From Geopsychrobacter sp. (GTDB lineage: Bacteria; Desulfobacterota; Desulfuromonadia; Desulfuromonadales; Geopsychrobacteraceae): a DNA stretch of 10,533 nucleotides. The translations under genes were made by a program, and so were the position numbers. The notes under the pieces were generated by a model. That model did no database searches. It saw nothing but the letters and a program-made list of their open reading frames with translations, and was not told where the DNA came from. This document shows positions 1 through 6,017 of this stretch, in pieces. Location: positions 1-10,533 of the forward strand of contig JAKIUS010000019.1 of NCBI GenBank assembly GCA_021647445.1, read 5' to 3'. Positions within the stretch are counted from its first letter, which is position 1. Every line of letters begins with the position of its first letter.

Positions 1-72
1 CTTTAAGCAACCGAACAAAACCCATCTGTCAAAAGCTTGGCTCAGCACAAACCCTTAGGTCTCCGGCAAGCC

Positions 73-120
73 AAGAGCATCATTAACAATATAGCATAAG
101 AGCTTGATTACAAAGAGCTT
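73..120. repeat. Three AAGAGC repeats upstream of the sigma-54 site
   Basis: AAGAGCAT occurs at 73-80, AAGAGCTT at 98-105 and an identical AAGAGCTT at 113-120. They sit about 20 to 70 bases upstream of the sigma-54-like site, where an enhancer-binding activator would be expected to bind. The two perfect copies are 15 bases apart start to start, not a clean helical repeat, so the regulatory role is only a possibility. Confidence 0.25.
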
Positions 121-140
121 TCGCTCAACGGGCCGACCGC

Positions 141-156
141 TGGCACAATAATCGCT
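141..156 (+). promoter_or_regulatory. Sigma-54 (RpoN)-like promoter
   Basis: The sequence reads TGGCACA, four bases, TCGCT. Against the known RpoN consensus TGGCACG-N4-TTGCW it keeps the invariant GG-N10-GC spacing and 10 or 11 of the 12 defined bases. Transcription would begin near 168, about 94 bases before the chosen start of the GGDEF gene. RpoN promoters are common in flagellar cascades. That it is active here is inference. Confidence 0.55.
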
Positions 157-187
157 ATTGAAACATTAGCACTAACAAATTACAGCC

Positions 188-215
188 TAAAGATAAATCC
201 GGATCCTACCGATAA
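188..215 (+). promoter_or_regulatory. Sigma-28 (FliA)-like promoter for the GGDEF gene
   Basis: TAAA at 188-191, 16 bases, then ACCGATAA at 208-215. The FliA consensus is TAAA-N15-GCCGATAA, so the -10 element matches at 7 of 8 positions and the spacer is one base long. Initiation would fall near 222, giving a 5' leader of about 40 bases to the ATG at 262. The same N16 spacing is seen in the other two sigma-28-like sites in this window (5879-5906 and 5945-5972). Confidence 0.55.
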
Positions 216-261
216 AGTCAGTACCATCGCTTTGATGCTAAGCAACGAAAGGGACCGACCG

Positions 262-1248
262 ATGACTCCAACAGCCCTGATCATATCGACCAAAAACCCG
301 CCGCGCGGGGCACTCGAAACCAAAATAAACAAGACCGGCATTTTCAAAAAGACCTTGGTTTGTGAAAGCGGTGCGGCGGCCATTGCTGTCTTGCAAAAGC
401 AGAGTATCGATATGATCTTCTGGGCTTTTGGTTCGCTGAACGAATCGACCGAGTGGCTCGACGCCATCCAGATCAATCCGGCCTGGACAGATCTGCCCCT
501 GCTGATATTCACCAAAGAGGGTGAGCAGGAAAAACGTCTGCGCGGGTTGGAACTCGGAGCCTGCGACAGCGTCACCTTTGTCACCTCGACAGAGGAGTTG
601 CGTGCTCGAATTCGCGGTCATTTAAAACGCTCACAACAGATTATCCATCTGCGTGCGCGCCGCGCTGAACTCTCGCAAATGGCCCTGAGCGACCCCTTGA
701 CTGGACTCGGGAATCGGGCTTCATTCGACCTACGTCTCGGCCAAGAGGTCTCGCGCAGTCGCCGCAGTGGCAGCACATTCGCCCTAATGTTGATCGATCT
801 GGACCACTTTAAATGGTTTAACGATTGTTACGGCCACCAGGCAGGCGATACCATCCTGAAATCGGTAGCCAAAGCGATCGACGCCACCGCGCGTGATGCC
901 GATGTTGCCTGTCGCTACGGGGGGGAAGAATTTGCGATTATCCTCACCAACTCAACCTCAATAAACGCCCAGAAACTGGCGGGTCGCCTGCATAAAGCTC
1001 TGGCTGAGCTATCACAGAAGCTGTGGCAAAATGATAACGCCATGACCGCCAGCATTGGGTTAACCTGCTTCGATGGATCACGTCTCGCCGATTCTGGCGA
1101 ACTGATCAGCGAAGCCGATTCTGCCCTCTATCAGGCGAAACACAATGGTCGCAATCGAACCGAAATTTTTGAACCTATCATCACGGAACCACCGATCCTG
1201 CGGGACTTCAACCTGGACCACCAGGTCACGCCTCTTCACGCCATGTAA
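262..1248 (+). CDS. Diguanylate cyclase with degenerate receiver domain (GGDEF protein)
   Basis: Predicted cytoplasmic enzyme making c-di-GMP from two GTP. The start at ATG 262 is chosen because GAAAGGGA lies about 8 bases upstream; in-frame TTG 232 and ATG 235 have no ribosome binding site. Product is 328 residues. Residues 5-120 have the length and pattern of a CheY-like receiver, but key residues are missing: Ser9-Thr10 replace the acidic pair, Ala55 sits where the phosphoacceptor Asp should be, and Phe106 replaces the conserved Lys; only Thr84 is kept. Phosphorylation is therefore unlikely. The GGDEF domain starts at DPLTGLGNR (144-152), has an intact GGEEF active site (220-224) and an intact product-inhibition motif RDAD (211-214), five residues upstream as in inhibited cyclases. 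No membrane segment is seen. It is convergent with the PilZ gene, and both sigma-54-like and sigma-28-like sites precede it, suggesting expression with late flagellar genes. Confidence 0.93.
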   Translation: MTPTALIISTKNPPRGALETKINKTGIFKKTLVCESGAAAIAVLQKQSIDMIFWAFGSLNESTEWLDAIQINPAWTDLPLLIFTKEGEQEKRLRGLELGACDSVTFVTSTEELRARIRGHLKRSQQIIHLRARRAELSQMALSDPLTGLGNRASFDLRLGQEVSRSRRSGSTFALMLIDLDHFKWFNDCYGHQAGDTILKSVAKAIDATARDADVACRYGGEEFAIILTNSTSINAQKLAGRLHKALAELSQKLWQNDNAMTASIGLTCFDGSRLADSGELISEADSALYQAKHNGRNRTEIFEPIITEPPILRDFNLDHQVTPLHAM

Positions 1249-1249
1249 A

Positions 1250-1286
1250 AAAAGGGCCCGTCTCCTGCTTGGAAACGGGCCCTTTT
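1250..1286. terminator. Bidirectional intrinsic terminator between convergent genes
   Basis: A perfect 12-bp stem (1250-1261 with 1275-1286) is built from AAAAGGGCCCGT and its complement, with 3 more possible pairs inside the 13-base loop. The stem is flanked by A on the left and T on the right, so it can end transcripts from both sides. It begins just after the stop codon of the GGDEF gene and lies 23 bases beyond the stop of the PilZ gene. Confidence 0.9.
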
Positions 1287-1309
1287 CATTTCAACATAAA
1301 TGAATGCCT

Positions 1310-1978
1310 CTAAGACACAATCCCCATCATATGAACCTTCAAGCGCAACTGCTTGCGCTGTTCGGCAAAGCAATATGCAACCAGCGCGTCACGATCTTCC
1401 TCTTCAATATCGACAAAACGCAGCGCCAACTGCATGACACCGCCCAAAAGAAAAGAGCGCACAACAGTCGCCGCGCATTCAATGACACAGGGCCGGGGAA
1501 CATCCAGGATAATCTCCAAACCGACTTTACTCCCCTCACGCATCTCCTCTTTGACCGGGATACGAATACCGCCACCACTCAAATTAACCGGAGTTTGCAC
1601 CGATTTTGCAGGTCCATGTTCATTGTCAATCTCCCAATAACTGACAGACAAATCGGCATCAACCCGAAAATATGCCCGCTTCTGATCAAAACTGGCGGTC
1701 CCCTCAAGGAGACGCAGTTGCAACTTGGTCTCACTTAAGACACTGACAACTTCAGCAGAGAGTTTTTGCGGAGAACCGTCGGGAGCATCAAAGGTGATAC
1801 GACAACTGGCCTGTTCATCAAAAGTGGCTGGTTGCAATTGATCGGGCAGGAAAGTGATTTCAAAAATCGGCGGCGCTGTTGCCATGGCAACACCATCGAC
1901 AACGGTAGACTCTCCCCCGTGACGAGGAAGGGATATTTTAACGACACGATACTCTTTTAGATATTTTAAAACTGACAT
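1310..1978 (-). CDS. PilZ-domain c-di-GMP receptor, YcgR-like
   Basis: Predicted cytoplasmic c-di-GMP effector of 222 residues, likely acting on motility as YcgR-type proteins do. The N-terminal ~95 residues form a beta-rich segment resembling the YcgR N-terminal domain. The PilZ domain follows, with both hallmark binding motifs: RxxxR (RAYFR, residues 101-105) and the N/DxSxxG motif as NLSGGG (132-137). ATG 1978 is preferred over the adjacent TTG at 1981; neither has a clear ribosome binding site, since the bases upstream read ATGGGCCGTTG. It is the last gene of the minus-strand flagellar run, 203 bases beyond the FliT-like gene, with a palindromic repeat in between that may separate or modulate its transcription. 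It ends in the shared bidirectional terminator. Which partner it binds (motor, stator or other) cannot be read from the sequence. Confidence 0.9.
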   Translation of the reverse strand: MSVLKYLKEYRVVKISLPRHGGESTVVDGVAMATAPPIFEITFLPDQLQPATFDEQASCRITFDAPDGSPQKLSAEVVSVLSETKLQLRLLEGTASFDQKRAYFRVDADLSVSYWEIDNEHGPAKSVQTPVNLSGGGIRIPVKEEMREGSKVGLEIILDVPRPCVIECAATVVRSFLLGGVMQLALRFVDIEEEDRDALVAYCFAEQRKQLRLKVHMMGIVS

Positions 1979-1998
1979 CAACGGCCCATAGAAGAAGC

Positions 1999-2164
1999 TA
2001 GCAGCCTGTCGGACTATCAGAGCTGAAGCGAAAATTTGGCTGTTTGAGGTCAGATTTTAGCTCATTTGAGAGTAATAGCCGTAGCTATTGGTCGAGAAGG
2101 AGCTAAAATCTGGGACAAGCAGACGGATTTACAGCCAGTTCATGGAGAGTCCGACAGGCTACTA
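1999..2164. repeat. 166-bp near-palindromic repeat element (MITE- or REP-like)
   Basis: The ends are inverted repeats: 1999-2015 and 2148-2164 match at 16 of 17 positions, including a perfect 13-bp core AGCCTGTCGGACT. A second nested perfect 13-bp inverted repeat joins 2051-2063 (CAGATTTTAGCTC) to 2100-2112. The centre has a 6-bp hairpin, AATAGC-CGTA-GCTATT (2074-2089). Between the arms there is partial symmetry, for example GGCTGT at 2038-2043 facing ACAGCC at 2131-2136. No reading frame of note lies inside. The layout is that of a non-autonomous mobile repeat or an extragenic palindromic element that folds into a long cruciform or RNA hairpin. No target-site duplication is evident. It separates the FliT-like gene from the PilZ gene. 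Confidence 0.75.
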
Positions 2165-2181
2165 AAAAACAGATCAGGTTA

Positions 2182-2598
2182 TTAACCAACCCCCCGCAAA
2201 CCTCGCTGATCCGCTTTAGGCATCGCGTAACCCGCAAGGGCCATTCGACCGCCGTGCAACTGGTCTAGCTCAGCCGAAGTGACGGCCATAATGCCACGGA
2301 TTTTTGGCAAAAGCAACTCGTTGAGCTCAAGAATAGAATTTATAAATTTCATACGCATACGATAAAGGGTGTGCCCTTCCCAAGCGGGAAGATCAATCTT
2401 CAAGAGAGGAAGCAGCAGCTCGTCCTGGCGGCTTGCCGCAGATTGCAACTGCTGAAGCTCACTCGCATGTTCCTGAATGCGCGAGAATTCACTCTTACCA
2501 AGCATCTGAGCCAATTTTTGCGAATGCTGATACAATTCACGATACTGTTCCACCGAAAATGCCAACAACTTCTCTGTCTGTGCATTAAATCCGCTCAT
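2182..2598 (-). CDS. Small helical protein, FliT-like flagellar chaperone candidate
   Basis: A 138-residue, Gln/Leu/Glu-rich protein that looks almost wholly alpha-helical over residues 5-115, with a Pro/Gly-containing basic tail. Its sequence does not carry a diagnostic motif I can name. Position is the main clue: it starts 9 bases after the stop of fliS, with the ribosome binding site AGGGGG overlapping the fliS stop codon, and this slot after fliS is often held by fliT, whose product chaperones the cap protein FliD. Size and helical character fit FliT (about 100-140 residues). It could instead be an unrelated flagellar-export helper or an FlgN-type protein. Translation is probably coupled to fliS. 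Confidence 0.6.
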   Translation of the reverse strand: MSGFNAQTEKLLAFSVEQYRELYQHSQKLAQMLGKSEFSRIQEHASELQQLQSAASRQDELLLPLLKIDLPAWEGHTLYRMRMKFINSILELNELLLPKIRGIMAVTSAELDQLHGGRMALAGYAMPKADQRGLRGVG

Positions 2599-2607
2599 GA
2601 CTACCCC

Positions 2608-3039
2608 CTAAAGTGCTGCGGCAATGCCTGCACTGATACCGGCCGATTCACTTTTGACTTGTTTTTCCCGCGCCGTGATCCTGGCCGCTTCGACCCAGGC
2701 TTCGCGCAATTCACAAAGTATATTTTCGACCGAATCTAACTTTTCAACGTCACTACGGGCATTAACTGCGACCAATTCCCCAACCATAAACGTGTAAAGA
2801 TCCCTGAGGTCCAGCGCAATTTCGCCACCAACTTCATAATCCAGGGTATTCGTAAATTCGGTAATAATCGCGAGGGCCTTTCCCACGGCGGTAGATTTTG
2901 CCCCCAGATTCCCACCTTCTATCTCCTGGCGCGCCTGGCGAACAAAACGGATCGCTCCATCGTAAAGCATAATGAGGATCTGCTCGGGACTGGCGGTCAA
3001 AATCTGGTTATTCTGATACTGATTCATATAGGCGTTCAT
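2608..3039 (-). CDS. fliS: Flagellin-specific export chaperone FliS
   Basis: A 143-residue cytoplasmic chaperone that holds the flagellin C-terminus and keeps it unpolymerised until export. The family signature near the N-terminus is clear: TASPEQ (15-20) followed by ILIMLYDGAIRF (21-32). The rest is the expected four-helix bundle, including the TNTLDYEVGGEIALDL segment. The C-terminal ~20 residues are Ala/Gly/Ser-rich and probably flexible. The ATG at 3039 has GGGAG about 11 bases upstream, a long spacing; Met5 is a less likely alternative start. It lies 17 bases after fliD and 9 bases before the FliT-like gene, within one operon. Confidence 0.96.
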   Translation of the reverse strand: MNAYMNQYQNNQILTASPEQILIMLYDGAIRFVRQARQEIEGGNLGAKSTAVGKALAIITEFTNTLDYEVGGEIALDLRDLYTFMVGELVAVNARSDVEKLDSVENILCELREAWVEAARITAREKQVKSESAGISAGIAAAL

Positions 3040-3056
3040 AATTCAATTACTCCCGG

Positions 3057-4394
3057 TCAATAACGCAAACTACTCATTTGCTGCGACAAGAAACTACTTT
3101 GGCTGTTCAAACTGCTGACCAGCCCTTCCATGGCCGAAAACTGTGCCCGAATCATTTTTTCACGCGAAACCATCCGCGCCTCCAAACGTGCAATATGCGC
3201 GTCGGTGCGACGGATATTGCTCGCTGATCCTTCTTTTTTGCTCACATAAAGACCATTCAAGGTATCGGTCATTGAGGTTAGATATGTCGAGAACGTGCTA
3301 CTGACCCCCGTGACTCCGGTTTCACCAGCAACCAGGCTGATCACGCTGGCAAAATCCTTGGTCGCCGCATCAGAATAGGTGACTTCATTAAAGAGGATAG
3401 TGCCATCCCGTTGCGTTTCAAAACCCAGTTGTGAAAGGGATGTGAAGGTACCTGTCCCTCCGGTCTGGGCAGTAGTCAACATATCCTGCATGCGCCGGGT
3501 CACAGAGCGCAAGGCCGAATCATGTCCCCAATCCGCATCTTTTTGCTTGTCAATAAAGGAGATGATGCTGTTATAGGCGGTTACAAAATCCTTAATTTTG
3601 ACCTTGGTGGCATCCGGGTTTGAGCTGAGCGCCATGGACGTCGTAACCCCCGTGAGATTTTTACTCACCAATTCTAGAGTGACACCCGGAATACCATCGG
3701 TAATGGTATTGGTGTTGCTTTTAATCGAGATGGTATCTACCTTGATTTCTGCCTGGGTCGCCGCAACCACATTTGAGGTGAGGGGATTCGCCTCCGTTCC
3801 TCCTGTTAGTGCCGTGGCATCCAACGAAAAAGGGGTTGTCGCATCGACCGTATCGGCAGTCAGCACCAGCCGATAGGGGGTGGCACTGCCGTCATTAATA
3901 ATCGAGGCGGAGACCCCCAGCTTAGCTGCATTTATCGCTCCGGCAATTCCAGCCAGCGAATTATTGGTTGCATCGATGGTGATGGTTCCGGGAACTCCGC
4001 CAACATTAAGCGTTAAATTTCCGGTCCCGAAGGTTGCAGTCGAACTGCTGGTGTATCCCTGGCTGACATCTTTCTGCCGCTGGGCCAGAGAGACAACCTC
4101 GACCTGATAGTTTCCCATATTTGCGGTACTAGAAGCGCTGGCGGTAAAAAATTCGCTGGTACTCAGGGTAACAGACGGCGTATTCAGTTCGGCAGGGGTG
4201 TCAATCGCCTGTGATTTAAGCTTTAAGGTGTTGAGCTTTGCATCCAGATCACTAAAGGCCTTCAAACGACTGGCAAAAAAGGTTTTATCCTTCTGTAATC
4301 GGTCGATGGGCCGACGTTCTACCTTCATCAGCACATCAATAATCGAATTCGTATCTATCCCGGTGGCCAAACCACCAAATGTTACCGAAGACAT
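3057..4394 (-). CDS. fliD: Flagellar filament cap protein FliD (HAP2)
   Basis: A 445-residue secreted protein forming the pentameric cap at the filament tip that folds arriving flagellin. The N-terminal FliD domain is recognisable from the first residues (SSVTFGGLATGIDTNSIID, then LMKVERRPIDRLQ), and the NYQVEVVSLAQRQ stretch near residues 95-110 is typical. The central part is Thr/Ala/Gly-rich beta domain, and the C-terminal domain ends in an amphipathic helix with MSREKMIRAQF-like character and a closing SSFLSQQMSSLRY. Length is slightly below the common 450-480. There are no Cys residues, as usual for exported filament proteins. GGAGGAG precedes the ATG with short spacing (about 3 bases). 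It sits 74 bases after flaG, with no promoter that I can identify in that gap. Confidence 0.96.
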   Translation of the reverse strand: MSSVTFGGLATGIDTNSIIDVLMKVERRPIDRLQKDKTFFASRLKAFSDLDAKLNTLKLKSQAIDTPAELNTPSVTLSTSEFFTASASSTANMGNYQVEVVSLAQRQKDVSQGYTSSSTATFGTGNLTLNVGGVPGTITIDATNNSLAGIAGAINAAKLGVSASIINDGSATPYRLVLTADTVDATTPFSLDATALTGGTEANPLTSNVVAATQAEIKVDTISIKSNTNTITDGIPGVTLELVSKNLTGVTTSMALSSNPDATKVKIKDFVTAYNSIISFIDKQKDADWGHDSALRSVTRRMQDMLTTAQTGGTGTFTSLSQLGFETQRDGTILFNEVTYSDAATKDFASVISLVAGETGVTGVSSTFSTYLTSMTDTLNGLYVSKKEGSASNIRRTDAHIARLEARMVSREKMIRAQFSAMEGLVSSLNSQSSFLSQQMSSLRY

Positions 4395-4468
4395 AACTCC
4401 TCCGTCTGCCGCAACGAATCACGCGCAATTACGGTTTTCGCCTAAAAAACCTTAGTTCCAAACCGCTA

Positions 4469-4822
4469 TCAACCTTGGGTATCAACCATATTCCCACGCA
4501 GATCATCCAACGCGGCCCGCATCGCCAGAACTTCCTCTGCGGGAACCTGGCGAATCACCTCCTCGGTTTCACGATCAACGATCTTAACCACCAGAACATT
4601 CGATTTCTCATCGTTTTCAAAAAGGACACTATACAGGCCATCCTGAGCCAGGCTCTTGATCTGCTTGAGCAACTCTTCAGGCTGAACCTGATTTGCCTTC
4701 TTGGCATCCTGGGCATCTTGCGGCGATTCATCCTTTTGTTTGCGGGCATTGGAAACCTTGTCCGCCGCAAGGAACAAAGGGGATGATCCCCCGGTGGGAT
4801 TATTCACTGCTTCAATATTCAT
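4469..4822 (-). CDS. flaG: FlaG family protein
   Basis: A 117-residue protein of the FlaG family, known to affect filament length in some polarly flagellated bacteria; its biochemical role is not settled. The N-terminal ~50 residues are polar and probably disordered (Gln/Asp/Lys-rich). The conserved FlaG domain occupies about residues 60-112: YSVLFENDEKSNVLVVKIVD, then TEEVIRQVPAEEVL, which is the family hallmark. GGGGAGGT lies about 5 bases before the ATG at 4822, a strong ribosome binding site. It follows fliC by 101 bases, with a strong hairpin in that gap, and precedes fliD by 74, so it is probably expressed by read-through from the fliC promoter. Confidence 0.93.
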   Translation of the reverse strand: MNIEAVNNPTGGSSPLFLAADKVSNARKQKDESPQDAQDAKKANQVQPEELLKQIKSLAQDGLYSVLFENDEKSNVLVVKIVDRETEEVIRQVPAEEVLAMRAALDDLRGNMVDTQG

Positions 4823-4868
4823 AACGACCTCCCCAACTCAAACATCGGGTGCTTCATTAACGCGCCAA

Positions 4869-4897
4869 GTCAGGGAGCGAATATCTCGCTCCCTGAC
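4869..4897 (-). terminator. Strong hairpin between fliC and flaG (partial terminator or mRNA-stabilising)
   Basis: A perfect 12-bp stem, GTCAGGGAGCGA (4869-4880) with its complement at 4886-4897, and a 5-base loop. It begins 26 bases after the fliC stop in the direction of transcription. The bases after the stem (TTGGCGCG) are not T-rich, so it is a poor full terminator. It may reduce read-through into flaG-fliD-fliS, or protect the abundant fliC message from 3' decay. Either role is inference. Confidence 0.65.
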
Positions 4898-4923
4898 CTT
4901 GATTGCTTTCGTACCCCGTTAAA

Positions 4924-5757
4924 TTACCTGAGCAGCGAAAGTGCCAACTGCGGGGTCTGATTGGCCTGGGCAAGAATCGAAACCCCGGCCTGTTGTAAGA
5001 TGTTGTTCTTGGTCATTGCTGAAGTTTCAGCCGCGATATCGGCATCCAGAATCCGCGAACGGGCGGCAGACAGGTTTTCCGAAACATTTGACAGATTCGA
5101 AATGGTTGATTCAAAACGGTTTTGCGCCGCACCCAAGGTGCCCCGATTTGTATCGATGGTCTTAATTGCCGCATCAATCTTAACCACGGCCGCCGAAGCA
5201 TTGGCCGAGGTATCAACCGCAACTGTACTGGTATCAAGACCTGCGGTACCGGTGCCAGTCGAATCAAAAGACTGGGACAGGCTGATATTGATTGTCGAAT
5301 CGGCGTTAGCCGAAACCTGGATAGAAGCATTCAATGTTCCGTCAAGCAACGACTTGCCATTGAACTGGGTCTTGCTGGAGATACGATCCAACTCTGAATT
5401 AAGTTGGTCAACCTCAGCTTTGATTGAAGTACGGTCAGCCGTGGTGTTGGTATCGTTACTGGCCTGAACCGCCAGCTCACGCATCCGTTGCAACAGGTTG
5501 GTGCTCTCCTGCAATGCGCCTTCAGCCGTTTGCGCCAGAGAGATACCGTCATTGGCGTTTCGTACCGCCTGATTCATGCCGCGAATCTGCGCCGTCATGC
5601 GATCAGAGATCGCCAGACCAGCCGCGTCATCCTTGGCACTGTTGATCCGCAGACCCGAAGAGAGCCGCTTCATCGAATTCATCAGGCCTTTTTGTGATTT
5701 TGCCAAGTTACGTTGTGCGTTTAAAGAACCAACATTAGTATTGACTGATAATGCCAT
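4924..5757 (-). CDS. fliC: Flagellin
   Basis: The filament subunit, exported by the flagellar type III system. The conserved N-terminal D0/D1 region (about 1-140) opens [18 protein letters not shown] and holds [20 protein letters not shown] and [14 protein letters not shown]. The C-terminal D1/D0 region (about 195-277) has [20 protein letters not shown] and ends [11 protein letters not shown]. At 277 residues it is a short flagellin: the variable centre (141-190) is only about 50 residues, with 18 Ser or Thr, plausible O-glycosylation sites given the Maf and nonulosonate-type genes nearby. There is no Cys. GGAGG sits 7 bases before the ATG. It heads the minus-strand flagellar run; sigma-28-like (5879-5906) and sigma-54-like (5823-5838) sites lie upstream. 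Confidence 0.98.
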   Translation of the reverse strand: MALSVNTNVGSLNAQRNLAKSQKGLMNSMKRLSSGLRINSAKDDAAGLAISDRMTAQIRGMNQAVRNANDGISLAQTAEGALQESTNLLQRMRELAVQASNDTNTTADRTSIKAEVDQLNSELDRISSKTQFNGKSLLDGTLNASIQVSANADSTINISLSQSFDSTGTGTAGLDTSTVAVDTSANASAAVVKIDAAIKTIDTNRGTLGAAQNRFESTISNLSNVSENLSAARSRILDADIAAETSAMTKNNILQQAGVSILAQANQTPQLALSLLR

Positions 5758-5822
5758 GATATTCCTCCATGAGGGTGGTTAGTGAGAGCATCCTTGCTCC
5801 CAGTTAAAAGGTTTTTACAGCT

Positions 5823-5838
5823 TGCGACAGACGGCCCC
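5823..5838 (-). promoter_or_regulatory. Possible sigma-54-like promoter for fliC
   Basis: Read on the minus strand: GGGGCCG, four bases, TCGCA. It keeps the required GG-N10-GC spacing and C6, G7, T12 and A16 of the RpoN consensus, but lacks the TGGCA start. It would give a 5' leader of about 55 bases to fliC. It is weaker than the sigma-28-like site just upstream. Confidence 0.3.
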
Positions 5839-5878
5839 ATACACCACCTTTCCCTGCCTATATTGCTGCCTGGATCTC

Positions 5879-5906
5879 TTTTCGGCACACCTAAAACCAA
5901 TCTTTA
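5879..5906 (-). promoter_or_regulatory. Sigma-28 (FliA)-like promoter for fliC
   Basis: Read on the minus strand: TAAAGATT (5906 down to 5899), 12 bases, GCCGAAAA (5886 down to 5879). Relative to TAAAGTTT-N11-GCCGATAA this is 7 of 8 in both boxes with one extra spacer base. Initiation would be near 5871, leaving a leader of about 114 bases. Flagellin genes are classic FliA targets, which supports the call. Confidence 0.6.
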
Positions 5907-5944
5907 GTAAAATTTTATCTTTTCCCCAGAACAATTCGTGGAAC

Positions 5945-5972
5945 TAAACTTTTGCCCCAAAATGACCGACAC
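5945..5972 (+). promoter_or_regulatory. Weak sigma-28-like promoter for the methyltransferase gene
   Basis: TAAACTTT at 5945-5952, then ACCGACAC at 5965-5972. The -35 box matches 7 of 8 and the -10 box only 5 of 8, with the same N16 distance seen at the two better sites. Initiation would be near 5979, about 40 bases before the GTG. A sigma-70-like alternative overlaps it: TTGCCC (5952-5957), 17 bases, TTAAAT (5975-5980). One of them probably drives the plus-strand modification genes. Confidence 0.35.
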
Positions 5973-6017
5973 AGTTAAATTAGCGCCTCTATACACCTCT
6001 AGCTCAGGAGTCTCATC

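Larger units (their letters stand above)
1..261. other. Upstream regulatory region of the GGDEF gene
   Basis: No convincing coding sequence is seen in these 261 bases; the plus frames are closed by stops and the minus reading frames shadow the gene to the right. It holds a sigma-54-like site (141-156), a sigma-28-like site (188-215) and three copies of AAGAGC at 73, 98 and 113. The stretch 1-60 could contain the last codons of an unseen upstream gene, but nothing supports it. Confidence 0.55.
5758..6017. other. Divergent intergenic region between fliC and the methyltransferase gene
   Basis: The 260 bases hold no gene that I can support; small reading frames here lack ribosome binding sites. 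It contains the fliC ribosome binding site, the sigma-28-like and weaker sigma-54-like sites for fliC, and the weak sigma-28-like or sigma-70-like site facing the methyltransferase. No terminator or riboswitch is evident. Confidence 0.6.

Noticed and set aside
36..75. CTTGGCT / AGCCAAG inverted repeat near the left edge
   Set aside because: Only 7 bp with a 26-base loop and no T-run; likely chance.
232..261. Earlier in-frame starts (TTG 232, ATG 235) for the GGDEF gene
   Set aside because: No ribosome binding site precedes them and the sigma-28-like transcript would start only about 13 bases before; ATG 262 has GAAAGGGA at good spacing.
1304..1738. Plus-strand reading frame of 144 codons opposite the PilZ gene
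   Set aside because: It is antisense to a clear PilZ protein, has no ribosome binding site and a composition unlike the real genes.
2165..2187. Intrinsic terminator after the FliT-like gene (minus strand, T-run of 6)
   Set aside because: The only stem before the T-run is the 4-bp GGTT/AACC, too weak to call.
5938..5956. Sigma-54-like TGG...GC on the plus strand before the methyltransferase
   Set aside because: The GG and GC are 12 bases apart, not the required 10.
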